Shown piece by piece: positions 11,173 through 22,224 of a stretch of 64,000 nucleotides of DNA. Each line of letters opens with the position of its first letter. Position 1 is the first letter of the stretch. Both the position numbers and the translations under genes were made by a program. Source of the DNA: Ambrosia x helenae (taxonomy: Eukaryota; Streptophyta; Magnoliopsida; Asterales; Asteraceae). The notes beneath the pieces are model-generated. The model made no database searches. It was not told the origin of the DNA and saw nothing but the letters and a program-made list of their open reading frames with translations. Location: assembly GCA_030844895.1 (NCBI GenBank), contig CM061233.1, forward strand, positions 62,273,468 to 62,337,467, read 5' to 3'.

Positions 11173-13874
11173 TGTAACAACCCGGCCCGATGGGGGCTGG
11201 TCGAAATGACAGTTTGGTAACAGACTTGCACAACGGAGCAATGATAACTAATATTTATTTGTTTTTACAATTTCTAATCCAAAAATATAATTACAATTTA
11301 TAAATATAATTAAAGTCTAATGCAGGGACGAGACACGGCGGTCGTCGAAGCAGTTGAGGAGTGTAATCCACTAGTCGATCCGATCTCTATCCTTACATAT
11401 TTTTAGATGCTCTAAACCACAATGCTTAAGGCTCGAACCTTGTAACATGATAATCTCTAATCTGCAACATATGATCATAATCCATATGCTTCATAATCAT
11501 CCGAATGCAGTACCTAAACACATGCTTAAAAAGAGTTGGGTCAGCAATTATACTGGTGAGTCCGTGTAAGTTGTTAAGTAAATCCAAAACAGTTTAATAG
11601 TTCAAAAACAAGTTTACACAGTTCTAAACATTGTGATGTACAAGTATCACACCTCAATCCTAACACGGAATCCATCTACTCCCATTATGGATTCCCTAAC
11701 GGCATAATATATGCCGCAACGGTCCGCAGACCTCAATGGAGGGTTTTCCGGGCTTCCGGATCCACTGTGCGTGGGGATTCCCCCAATAGTACTACCCATA
11801 TATTAAGTGGCCCAACTCCCTTGGGTTAATGAGGGTGCATCTGGTTTCCGGAGCCCTTGTCACATCAAGTAGGTTACACACAAAACAGTTTACACGTACA
11901 AGCATATGTTCACCCCAAAAGCAATTAAAACAGAAAAAGGGGAAGTACACGAACTCACCTTAGTAGCGTTTCATGTCACACAGTGTCATGGTATTCCAAT
12001 CCGAGGTCCACCTATGGTTCATATACAATGACCTAATACAATAACGAGCATTAGTGTGTGTAACCGAGTGTTGCGGTTACACGTGTGGGCAAGCTAGGAC
12101 CTTTCCGTTTTTAATGTATTTATCTATTCATCATCTTATGCCCTATTAGTAACAAGATAGCCGATGTTTATGTTACTTTGTTTATATAGTTCTTCGAGTT
12201 CCCAATGTCGGGTTAATAGCATTTATTCATATGTATTGTTACCTTGGTTATAAATAATCCAATGTCCGAATGATCAAGTGCACTACTTGGTTTCCTATGT
12301 CCGATTATGTTATTGTTATGAGTAGCCGAGTCGATGGTTCTTGTCTCTAGATTCAATGTCTCTAATGACCTTAAGACATTAGATACTAAGTTACATATGA
12401 TATCCTATGTCCGCAATGTACCTTTAATGTCCAATGCCATATTGTTACTAAGTCATGTATGAAGCTAGTCTATCTAAGTCCATATATCCATTGTATTGGT
12501 ATCACCACTGTCATTCGTCCATCTCACTTAATGTCATAATAGTCCTTATTACTCGAGTCCTATGTCCGAATTATTGTTTATAATCCTATGTCTTTATCAC
12601 CACTTATATTATGTCAAACATATCACCAAGTGTTTTTCATGTACCCAATATGTATACTTATTTATATTATTCATATTAGTTAGTTATGTTCGTTGGGTCA
12701 TCCGGTCCGAAGTTCCTTGGTATCCTACACGTGTTTAGTCGTATTAATAATAATAATAATAATTCTAGAATGGTTCGGGTGCTCATTTATACCTTTCGGA
12801 TCTCCTCAGCTTGACCGAGCCTTCTGTCCGTTGACTTCTGTTGACCGATGTTGGCTGAGCCTTGACCTGAGTTGACCGAGTCAAACTGAGTTGACTCGGT
12901 CTTGTCCCTTAATCAACCACCAGTCCCACCAACATCATAATCCAATCTCCTCATCAATACTTGCTTCCACCATGGAGTTCACCTCAATCCCTAATCTATG
13001 TCTCAATTAGTAATTACCAGTAATGAAGATGAAGACAATGTGGGTTATCGGAACTTACCAAATGGATCGAAACCCTTCTTATAACCTAACCGTATCAGCA
13101 ATGGTAGATATCCCTCTGTAATTCTAACCCGCCGCCGTCACCGACGTCTTCCTCCTTGAGCTCCGTCATGAGCAGGTCCGACCGGACATAGGCCATGGTC
13201 GCTTCCCATCTTCCTTTCCCCCGATCTCTCTCTATCTCTCTTTCTCTCTTTCTACCGCTTCTCTCTCTACAGTTCCCTCTCACTCTCCCTCTCGTATAGA
13301 TGTGTGTGTATAACAGGAGGTTTGGGGTTGGTTGGTGTGTCTTCCGGAAGTAACGTCGTCGGAACTCGCCGGAGCTCCGTCGTAGGCGGTGGCCAGAGAC
13401 CCTCCTCCGAGTCTCTCTCTATCTCTCTCTCTCTCTCTCTCTCTAGTATACATATGTATATGTGTGTTTTTGAAAGAAACAGATAAGTGGAATTGGTTTT
13501 GGTTATTTATAAAGGAGTTTGGTTGCCATCTATACTAATGGTTTGGTGTGGTGTGTTGTCACCGCAAGGGGGGACAAGTGTCCTCCCTTGGTGACTCACC
13601 ACATTGGGTTCAAGTTCGGGTTTGGGTTCATTAACGGGTGTCGGTTTCGTCTTCCGTCGCGTATCGGTTCGGTTACATATTACACCCTCGTGTATAATAA
13701 CTTAATTATAATGGTTCGGGTTTTAGTAACACGTATAATATTATTTTCAATGTCAAAATAATTATATGACTCGCCAGTTTAGCTTCGTATTCGTTGTACA
13801 TCATTATTGTTAGTTTATTCGTCATAATATTTTTAGTCGTGAAAATTTTTTGGCCCTAGGTCCGGGTTGTTACA
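11173..13874 (-). repeat. LARD1 3' LTR (uninterrupted copy, 2702 bp)
   Basis: It matches 27981-40121 minus two insertions, so it preserves the empty sites: TATCACCAAGTGTT near 12642-12655 for the Harbinger-like element, and CTTGGTATCCTACAC near 12716-12730 for LARD2. It contains pyrimidine-rich CT tracts (13210-13290, 13412-13444). A 62-codon R/E-rich frame here recurs in the other LTR (39319-39507) but has no family resemblance. Confidence 0.85.
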
Positions 13875-14195
13875 TTCTCCCCCTTATCCTCAGAATTATT
13901 TTCGGGCTATTCAGTCAACATATTTAGTGTACTCCATATTTGGATACAACGTTCGGGTCCGCACACCTGTGTGTGCATAACTATTTTCTTAAACCAAGTC
14001 ATAATTTATGTGGCTCCACACTAAGCCTCACACTACTTTTAGGTTTAAAACAAATGCTTCATTCATTTGTCAGGTTACTGTTGGTTCTTGGTTTGATTCT
14101 CAGTTTTATTTTTGACGCATCATTGGTGTTTATATATAGGGTGTACCGCAGCTAACCCACCACACCAATGATACCTCGTAAACGTACTGAAAATC
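13875..14195 (-). other. LARD1 internal region, 3' part with PPT
   Basis: The minus strand reads GGATAAGGGGGAGAA directly before the LTR. Around 14130-14160 the reverse complement TAGCTGCGGTACACCCTATA matches LARD2 (about 35690-35710), showing the two elements are relatives. There is no gene. It ends with AAATC (14191-14195), the left TSD of copia A. Confidence 0.75.
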
Positions 14196-14893
14196 TGTTG
14201 GATCAATATGTTGCTCTTTTAGTTGAACTTGCTAGTTGACACTTAAGTGTTTAGAAAGTTCTTGATGAGTGATAGCACAGCGGAATGTTTATAAGTTTAA
14301 AGCTACACTAATCAACAGGAATTATTACTCCCCCTGGATTCAAGAACTAATAAATGATAAGTGTTTATTGAGAATGTAAGTATTGAATGAGAATGAAACA
14401 CTTCGACAGATTCTCAATAAACACGAAATGGAAATAACAATTATAAGTGTTGAAGGATTTCTTGTATTAAAATCAATGTCTAAAACAGAGGGATGAACCC
14501 TTCTATTTATAGACTTTACAAATACATGAACCTTGCCAAAAGCAAGTTCAGAAACAAGTTGCAACAAGTTGCAGTCTTGGAACTTGTACATAAAGCAAAA
14601 AAGAAACATTAAAGTAATAAACTACTGATATACAAAGGCGGTGGAAAAGATCTTCTGTAAGTACTGATGAATGACAAACTACTGATGAGTAGTTTGTCTT
14701 CAGTAGTTCTTCAGTTGAAGTGTCTGGTTTGAACTTCAGAACTTCTGATGACTTTCTTCTTCAGTACTTCTGAATCTCTTCTTCAGCAGTTTGATCCTTC
14801 TTCTTCAGCAGTTCTATACTTAGAATATTTTGACAGAAGTGAATTAGACTAAGGTTTGCAAAAGTGGTTTCACCAATCCTTTTTGTCCTAACA
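14196..14893 (-). repeat. Copia A 3' LTR
   Basis: 698 bp, TGTTAGGAC...GATCCAACA on the minus strand. A TATAAATA box lies at 14504-14511 (minus). The stretch 14690-14815 is packed with CAGTAGTT, ACTTCTGA and CAGCAGTT motifs. It contains a PPT look-alike (AATCCAGGGGGAGT, about 14329-14342). Confidence 0.92.
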
Positions 14894-14908
14894 ATCTCCC
14901 CCTGGATT
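14894..14908 (-). promoter_or_regulatory. Polypurine tract of copia A
   Basis: The minus strand reads AATCCAGGGGGAGAT directly before the 3' LTR, identical to the PPT of copia B. Confidence 0.85.
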
Positions 14909-14934
14909 GATGAAGCCAAAACCTTACTAATTCC

Positions 14935-17900
14935 TTATTGTTCTTTTCTGTCCTTCACAATTTTCCATATTCCTTTAAACATGGAATTCTTGAGCTGGTT
15001 CAGTTGATCATCAGTAAGAGACCCTTTCTGTGGTTCTAAGTGTTGGATTGTAAGCAGGTCTTTGGTTGATAGTTTCTTCAGTTCATTCATCGACCTATAT
15101 GCCCTGCTTGTCTGATCTCTTCTTGTCACAAGTACTGAGTTGTTATCAGTAAATGACCATCTGATGATTGGTACTTTAGACTTGTCAAAGTCTGCAGTGT
15201 AGGGAACCATGGTGGTACCCTGGGTTTCTCCTGAGTGTTGAATGTTTTCAACTTCAGTGACTCTCAGGTGGGATTCACTTCCTTGCTGTTGTTCCATCAC
15301 ATTAGGTATCTGAAATGTTGGCAAATGATGTTCAGTTACTACCTTGGTGTGCAGTTTGTCTGTGATGGTCTTCTGGATTTGATATGCAAAGGTGGAAGGA
15401 TCCCTGAATTGTGTGATCAGAGGCTTTTCTTCTATGTCAAAATCAGAATGGACTACTGTACTACCTTCTAGTAGTACCATTCTGAAATCAGTCTTCACTT
15501 TCTCCTCTGATTTCTTTCTTTGTGTAGCTGGTCTTCTTTGAACACCAGAAGTTCTAACTACTGAATTTGAAACTTCAGCAGTTTGAAACTTCGCTGGATT
15601 AGCAGCCCTTGCAGCCTTATATTTTCTATATGTGTCCACCAATCTTTCTTCTTTCCATTTGGACACTGAGGCTTTTGAACCATAACCATTAGCTACCAGT
15701 TCTTCTATCATCTGAGCTCTCTTGGCCTTTGTGTCTTTACTTGTTGCAAGTTTATCTACAATAAGTTGAGCTCTTCTTGTCAGCTCTTCCACAGAGAGTC
15801 TCTTCAATGTGTGGGCTTTGATTTTGCTGTTCTTTGTAATGTAAGACATCAGTTGATGTCTTTTATCTTCTTTAGCAATTTCATCTGGGCTAGCCTGCCT
15901 TTGGAGTTCAGCTTCATAAGCCTGAAGTTTTTCTTCATGGCTTAGATCTAAGTCATCCCTTTCTTCCAGTGTTTTCCAGATCTGATCTTCTCTGGCCTTC
16001 TTTTGGGCTGCCACTAAACTCTTCTCAAGTAATTCTGCTGATTGAGAGATTGGAGAAGGGTTTAGCACAGTCATTGTGGTAACTGTTGTAGTAGGCCTGA
16101 TAGGAACAGAGGTTGGTTGAATAGGAGCAGTTGATCTGGAAGGGTTAGCAGTTTGAGTCTTGGAAGTGTTAACTTCTGATGGGTTGACAACTTCTGAAGG
16201 TTTGTCAACTACTAAAGGATTGTCTTCAGTACTTTCTGATTCTTCATCAGAACTTTGGCCATCAGAGGTTTCTTCATTGTGCCCTTGGGATTCATCAGAC
16301 TTTTCAGCATCTTCTATTTCTTGAATAGAGACACCAAATTGTTGGGCCAGTTTTTCTTTTCTGGCTTGATTCTTTTGATCTCTTTCAAGGATAGCCACTC
16401 TTGCCTTATCCTGGCTTCGAATGACTCCTTAGGTTCCCTAATTTTCTCCCCCTTTTTGGATTCATCAAGTTTGGAAGTTGAGGGTTGGGAGAAATGACCT
16501 ATAAGATTAGCAATCTGTCTGCTGTTGAAGTCAATCTTGTTGGACAGATCGTTCATCTTTGTCTTGATCACTCCAAATTGGTTCTTGATTGACAGCTCCA
16601 AGTTAGCTGTGTATGTTTGGAAGTGATTCTTGATGAGAGTGTTCATCATGTGGTACAGGGGACCATCTGGGCTGCATAGCTGGTTCATGTCTATGCTTGT
16701 TTGCCCAGGGAATTGGGTAGGCATTTGTAGTGAGGGGTGTGTTTTTGGTTGATCTTCTTGTTGTACAGAAGATGCCACTCTAGGGGAATAATGGATTGAG
16801 TGGGCTTTAACCTGAGATGGTGTGACTAGCTTCTTGAGCTTAGAGACACCAGGTGCAGGACCTTCACTTGTAGCCGTCAATTCAGTAGTTTGGTGTTTTG
16901 AAACATCATCCAAATCAATGGAATCATCTGAATCCCTGATTACATCCTCAATGAGGACTGTATCAGTTACATCATGAGCTGAGCCCAACTCAGTTGTCTC
17001 ATGTACCTCTTTTTCTTGGTTCAGAGGATTTCCTACCTCAGGCATTAAGCCTTCATCAGTAGTTGCCACAGTTGAGGTCTTAGCTATGTTACTTCTGTCC
17101 TCAGGTCCACCACTGGGTGGTAAATGAGTAGTAGCAGCCTCAAAAGTACCAAAAGTTTCTAAGTTTGGGCTTAGAGACTCTGGTTCATCCTCATCTCTTT
17201 GGTTAGGGCTTTGAGTGTCCACATCCATGTCAATTTCTGAGGCTATGTCCCCTGTTTTATGTGGTTGATGGGGACTGACATGTGTAGATGGGACTTTCTC
17301 TTTTAGCCCAGAGAGAAGTTTGGCTATTTCAATGTCTGGTTCAGAAATTTGGGGTGCTGGTTCAGTAGTTTGGGCAGTGGGTTCAGCAGTTTCAAAAGAG
17401 GAATCTATTGGAATAGTTTTCTTAAGTCTTTTTCTTTTGAAAAGGATTGTTATTGGTGCTCTTGGTGGTGTTTGAGATGGATGAGACTGAGAGGATGTTT
17501 CAGTCACATCTTTAACAAGTGCAGATTGCACAATAGGTTGTTCAGGCATCTCAACCTCCTGAACAGCTTTTCTTTTAGGTTTGGTGGGTTTTTGTTTTTG
17601 TTTCTTGGCCTTTGGTGGAGTAGGTTTGGAAGATGAGGGTTCTATGGGGACTGGTTCTGGTTCCCCTTGGTCATCTTCTCGCCAGGCAGCCTGTTTGTTG
17701 TGCCTTGAGTATGCTTGTGAGGTTAAGGGTTTTAAAATTGCAGTTTTACCCACAAGCACCTCATTACCCAGTTCAGATATTATGCATTGCATAATGAACC
17801 TTGGATATAACAAAAACTTTTTCTTAGTGTTATTGTGATGTAACACCAACTCATTAAAGAAAAAGTTTTGATGCCCTGAAATTTGTTTCATTCACAATAG

Positions 17901-18390
17901 AATGAAAGATTGGTTGAAAGGTTGAGGGCATCTGGTCATAAGACCCAGTTTTAGGACTCAAGCACATAATAATATAATAAAACAAAAGTTTATATTTTGG
18001 TTCAAAATACTTTTTAAAGATAGTAGCTTGTGAGAGAGTACCTTGATAACCACACTCAGTCATGGTTAGGTGGATTGCAGAGTTGTCAAACTTCTCAGGG
18101 GCATTCACATCATTCAACCCCAGTCTGTTTGAGAGTATGGCCGGTGTTATGGCCATTTGTCTCCCTTTAATTGTTGAGTTGAGGGAGATAACTTCATTAT
18201 CCACCATCACTGTCTCAGCATTAGCCCAGAACTCATTGAGAGTTTCAGGATGTATTGGTGGGTCTATGGTGAGAGCGGTGAAATATTGGGATTTGACGAC
18301 GAGATCAATGATCTCATCGTGTTGGGACCAGCCTTCTTGTTTTTCTAAGTAGGCTCTGAGATTGTGTCCCTGTTTAAGAACTAAAGCCAT
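14935..18390 (-). pseudogene. Copia A third ORF (ORF3), broken by two frameshifts
   Basis: The ATG at 18390 opens a frame colinear with ORF3 of copia B (49699-53109). Frame 1 (18390-17854) ends in a run of T/A near 17855-17870, where A has one base more than B. Frame 2 (17891-16314) carries the proline/serine-rich middle, with a basic KAKKQKQKPTKPKRKA stretch, and part of the coiled coil. Frame 3 (16398-14935) starts after a lost G near 16403 and runs to the natural stop. Unlike B, this copy keeps the last ~35 residues (LEPQKGSLTDDQ onward). I find no signal peptide or membrane segment. The function is unknown. Confidence 0.8.
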
Positions 18391-18915
18391 GTGGTTTGTG
18401 TGTGTTGATGAATCGAACAGTGTCGATGTTGCAGGTTCAGGGTTTGAGAGCTTTCTTGAGAGAGGAGGGAATTTTTGTTTTTGAATGGATAAGTGTTGAA
18501 AAAAGATATTTATCAGAAGTTTTTAACCGCTTGGATCTTCTTTATTAGAAGTTTTAAACCCCCGAGGTTAAAAACCTTTTTATCAGAAGTTTTAAACCGA
18601 CTAGGTCAAACTTCTGATGATGGGAAAAGTCTGATTTGCCCTTTTTGACTAAACTGTTGATGAAGAATTATCTTCATCAGTAGTTCCCATTTTCTCTTCA
18701 GTAGTTTTGAACAGCTGATGAGAAATACTTTATAAATACTTTATTCATAACTTCTGAAGGTTGTTTTATCAGAAGTTAATCACTTTTTAGAAAAATATCC
18801 CCATACTGATGTTTTGTTCATCAGTAGTTTTTCTCTTTTCAGAAGTTTTTCAAATTTTTGAAAACAGATGTAAGTGAAAAATAAAAAAGTTGTGAAGAAA
18901 AATAAAGAGAAACAC
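18391..18915 (-). promoter_or_regulatory. Spacer between pol and ORF3 of copia A
   Basis: No gene is present. On the minus strand, just upstream of the ORF3 ATG, there is a TATA-like GATAAATATC (about 18507-18516) followed by a pyrimidine-rich leader (CTCCTCTCTCAAG), resembling a promoter and 5' UTR. Several TCAGAAGTT/TCAGTAGTT motifs are scattered through it. The matching spacer in copia B is 48972-49698. Confidence 0.45.
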
Positions 18916-21900
18916 TTACAAATTTAGCATCCCTAGCATGGATACTAACTTCTGAAATGTTGATGTGTCAAGGGGTTTAGTGAATATGTCAGCTATTTGA
19001 TTAGCTGTTGCTACATGTTTCACTTCAATCTTGCCTTTTTCATAGCAATCTCTTATGAAATGATACCTGATTTCAATGTGTTTAGTCTTTGAAAACTGAA
19101 CAGGATTTTGAATGATGCTAATGGCAGATTTGCTGTCTACAAGCAATGGTGTCTTGGTCTCTTTGATTCCATAATCAAGAAGTTGATATTGGAGCCATTG
19201 TATCTGTGATGTACAACTTGCAGCTGCAATGTATTCAGCTTCAGCAGTTGAAGTTGCAACAGATGTTTGTTTCTTTGATTGCCAGGACACTAGACAGTTT
19301 CCCAAGAATTGACAACCACCAGATGTTGATTTTCTTGACATTTTACACCCTGCATAGTCACTATCTGAAAAAGCTGATAACTTGGTATTGCTTGAAGCAG
19401 GATACCAAATTCCAAGTGTGGGAGTTCCTTTCAGATATCTGAAAATTCTTTTGACTGCAATAAGGTGTGATTCCCTAGGAGCTGATTGATATCTAGCACA
19501 GACACATGTTGAAAACATAATATCTGGTCTAGAAGCGGTTAGATATAAAAGGGAACCTATCATACATCTATACATGGTTTGATCAACATGTTTTCCTTGA
19601 TCATCTGGTTCAACTTGTGTGGTTGGTGTCATGGGAGTGGAACATGATTTACAGTCTTGTAAAGAAAATTTGTTTAATAATTCTTTAACATATTTTGATT
19701 GATGTATAAAAGTTCCATTTGTTTGTTGTTTAATCTGCAGTCCCAGAAAGTACTGCAGTTCTCCCATTGTACTCATCTCAAATTTTGATTGCATGAGTTT
19801 CTTAAATTCATCACACAATTTTGTGTTTGTTGAACCAAAAATGATATCATCAACATATATTTGAACAAGTAAGACATGATTTCCAACATGTTTTATGAAA
19901 AGAGTTTTATCAATGGCACCTCTTGTGAAGTTATTTTTGAGTAAAAAGGTTGAAAGTGTATCATACCAGGCTCTTGGAGCCTGTTTAAGCCCATAAAGAG
20001 CTTTGTCTAGTTTGTACACCCACTCAGGATGAGAAGGATCCTCAAACCCAGGTGGCTGACAAACATACACTTCCTCTTTTATCTTTCCATACAAAAATGC
20101 ACTCTTGACATCCATTTGATAAACTTTTATTTTGTTGGAAATGGCATAGGCCAGAAATAACCTTATGGCTTCAAGCCTTGCAACTGGAGCAAAGGTTTCA
20201 TCATAGTCAATGCCTTCTTCTTGAGAGTAACCTTGTACTACCAGTCTTGCCTTGTTCTTTATTATAATACCAGCTTCATCTTGTTTGTTCCTGAAAACCC
20301 ATCTTGTGCCAATTGGTTGCTTGTTTGGTGGTAAGGGACAGATTTCCCAAACCTGTTGCTTGTTGAATTGAAGCAATTCATCTTGCATTGCCTGTACCCA
20401 ATTGTTGTCTTTGAGGGCTTCCTGGTACTTCTTTGGTTCCAACTGTGAAATAAATGCTGAGAATAGGCAAAAGTTGGAAAGCTGGTTTCTTGTAAGAACA
20501 CCTGATGCAATATCACCCATGATTTGATCAAGTGGATGGTCTTTGTGTTCGATCAGTTGTTGTAAACCACTGACAGGTGTTGGTGGCTCATGTTCTTCAA
20601 ACAAACTACTGAGGTCTATTATATCTGGTTCAGCAGTTTCAGTGTCTTCAGTAGTTGCAGGTGCTGAAGCAGATGTTTGAGTTTTTCCTTCAGTATTTGT
20701 TGAATCAGAAGTTTGTGAAACTTCTGATGGTTTTGAAGTTGACTTAATGACTGTTTGAGGAGTCCATGGTGCTGGATCCTCATCATCAAACCTTTGATCA
20801 CCATAATAAGTAGGTTTGGATGAAGTGACAGTCTTTTCAGGTTCAAAATGGAAGTTGTCAAGGTCAAAGAGTTCAGCAGGATGTGCTGGAATGAGAGTGT
20901 GTTTTGACTCATTGAACTTGACATTCAGTGTTTCTTCTACTATCCTGGTTCTTGAGTTAAAAACCTTGTAGGCTTTTCTAGTTGAGGAATAACCAAGAAA
21001 GTAACCTGAGTCAACTTTGGCAACAAACTTTGAAATAGATTCCTTGATGTTCAAGATGAAACATTGACACCCAAAAGCCCTGAAAAAGGAGATAAGGGGC
21101 TTCATGCCATGAAGAACTTCATAGGCAGTCTTTGAATGTCTCTTGACAACAAGAACTCTATTTTGAACATAACATGATGTGTTAACTGCTTCTGCCCAGA
21201 AGTATAAAGGTAGGCCAGAATCAGCTAACATTGTTCTTGCTCCTTCTATTAAAGTTCTGTTCTTCCTTTCTACCACACCATTTTGTTCAGGAGTTCTGGA
21301 AACACTGAATTGTCTAATAATCCCTTTAGACAAACAGAATTCATCCAGAGTTTTGTTCCTGAACTCTGTCCCATTATCATTTCTAATGGTTTTGACAGGT
21401 ACAGAGTATTGCTTCTCTACTTGTAGAATGAAGAACTTGATGATTTCAGCAGCCTCATCCTTGGAAAATAAGAAGAATACCCATGTAAATCTTGAGTAGT
21501 CATCAATTATGACTAAGCAGTACTTCTTCTTACCAAGGCTCATGATTTTTACAGGCCCAAATAAGTCCATATGGAGTAGTTGAAGACATGAAGTTGTTTT
21601 TGATTCTTCAATAGACTTATAGGAGGACTTATGCTGTTTACCCTTTAAACAGGATACACAGTGTTCTTGACACTGGTATACTTTTATGGGTAGACCTCTG
21701 ACCAAGCCCATTTTTGTGACTTTATTTATGGTTTTAAAGTTCACATGGCCAAGTCTCCTGTGCCAGAGATCAGTTTCTGAAGTTGATGCCCTTGAGAAGA
21801 AACAGGCAGTGTTGTTCAGTACTTTGTCTTTTTCAATGTCCACTGCATAGACATTGCCACATCTTTTCGCTATTAACAAAGTATGATCTTCAATGATCTT

Positions 21901-22224
21901 CTCTATCAACTTCTGGCCTTCTGGTGATATGATCTTGCATGCTGTCTTTGTGAAAAAGGAAGAATATCCTTTATCACACATTTGTGACACACTTAGCAAG
22001 TTGTACTCAAGGTTTTCAACCAGATTGACCTTGTCAAACTGTATTTTTCCAGAGGAGACATTGCCATGTCCTAGCACATATCCCTTAGCATTATTCCCAA
22101 AGGATACAGATCCATCTCTTTGACTGATAAATTTGTTTATCAGGTATCTGCATCCTGTCATATGCATTGAGCCTCCACTGTCTACATACCAAATGCTATT
22201 TAAGCCTTTGGAAACTCTCTGCAC
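18916..22224 (-). CDS. pol: Copia A Pol polyprotein (PR-IN-RT-RNase H), open
   Basis: A 1,102-codon frame without ATG at its start. Protease: WYVDSGGSMHMTG, with D15 as catalytic Asp in a DSGG variant of DTGA. Pre-integrase zinc region: LWHRRLGH (H155, H160) and CVSC (C189, C192). Integrase: D220 (LLHMDLFGPV), D283 (RNDNGTEF) and E319 (EQNGVVERKNR), the D,D-35-E triad. RT: VYQMDVKSAFLYG, LDKALYGLKQAPRAWYD, and IYVDDI. RNase H: SDSDYAGC, STAEAEYIAA and KHIEIRYHFIRD. It ends with the usual copia DIFTKPLD. All catalytic residues I can check are present, so the protein could be active. It lies in the -1 frame relative to gag, overlapping it by 25 bp. The true N-terminus depends on frameshifting or splicing. 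Confidence 0.93.
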   Translation of the reverse strand: MQRVSKGLNSIWYVDSGGSMHMTGCRYLINKFISQRDGSVSFGNNAKGYVLGHGNVSSGKIQFDKVNLVENLEYNLLSVSQMCDKGYSSFFTKTACKIISPEGQKLIEKIIEDHTLLIAKRCGNVYAVDIEKDKVLNNTACFFSRASTSETDLWHRRLGHVNFKTINKVTKMGLVRGLPIKVYQCQEHCVSCLKGKQHKSSYKSIEESKTTSCLQLLHMDLFGPVKIMSLGKKKYCLVIIDDYSRFTWVFFLFSKDEAAEIIKFFILQVEKQYSVPVKTIRNDNGTEFRNKTLDEFCLSKGIIRQFSVSRTPEQNGVVERKNRTLIEGARTMLADSGLPLYFWAEAVNTSCYVQNRVLVVKRHSKTAYEVLHGMKPLISFFRAFGCQCFILNIKESISKFVAKVDSGYFLGYSSTRKAYKVFNSRTRIVEETLNVKFNESKHTLIPAHPAELFDLDNFHFEPEKTVTSSKPTYYGDQRFDDEDPAPWTPQTVIKSTSKPSEVSQTSDSTNTEGKTQTSASAPATTEDTETAEPDIIDLSSLFEEHEPPTPVSGLQQLIEHKDHPLDQIMGDIASGVLTRNQLSNFCLFSAFISQLEPKKYQEALKDNNWVQAMQDELLQFNKQQVWEICPLPPNKQPIGTRWVFRNKQDEAGIIIKNKARLVVQGYSQEEGIDYDETFAPVARLEAIRLFLAYAISNKIKVYQMDVKSAFLYGKIKEEVYVCQPPGFEDPSHPEWVYKLDKALYGLKQAPRAWYDTLSTFLLKNNFTRGAIDKTLFIKHVGNHVLLVQIYVDDIIFGSTNTKLCDEFKKLMQSKFEMSTMGELQYFLGLQIKQQTNGTFIHQSKYVKELLNKFSLQDCKSCSTPMTPTTQVEPDDQGKHVDQTMYRCMIGSLLYLTASRPDIMFSTCVCARYQSAPRESHLIAVKRIFRYLKGTPTLGIWYPASSNTKLSAFSDSDYAGCKMSRKSTSGGCQFLGNCLVSWQSKKQTSVATSTAEAEYIAAASCTSQIQWLQYQLLDYGIKETKTPLLVDSKSAISIIQNPVQFSKTKHIEIRYHFIRDCYEKGKIEVKHVATANQIADIFTKPLDTSTFQKLVSMLGMLNL

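Noticed and set aside
13095..13283. 62-codon R/E-rich minus-strand frame, also at 39319-39507
   Set aside because: Repeated only because it lies in both LARD1 LTRs; it comes from translating CT microsatellites.
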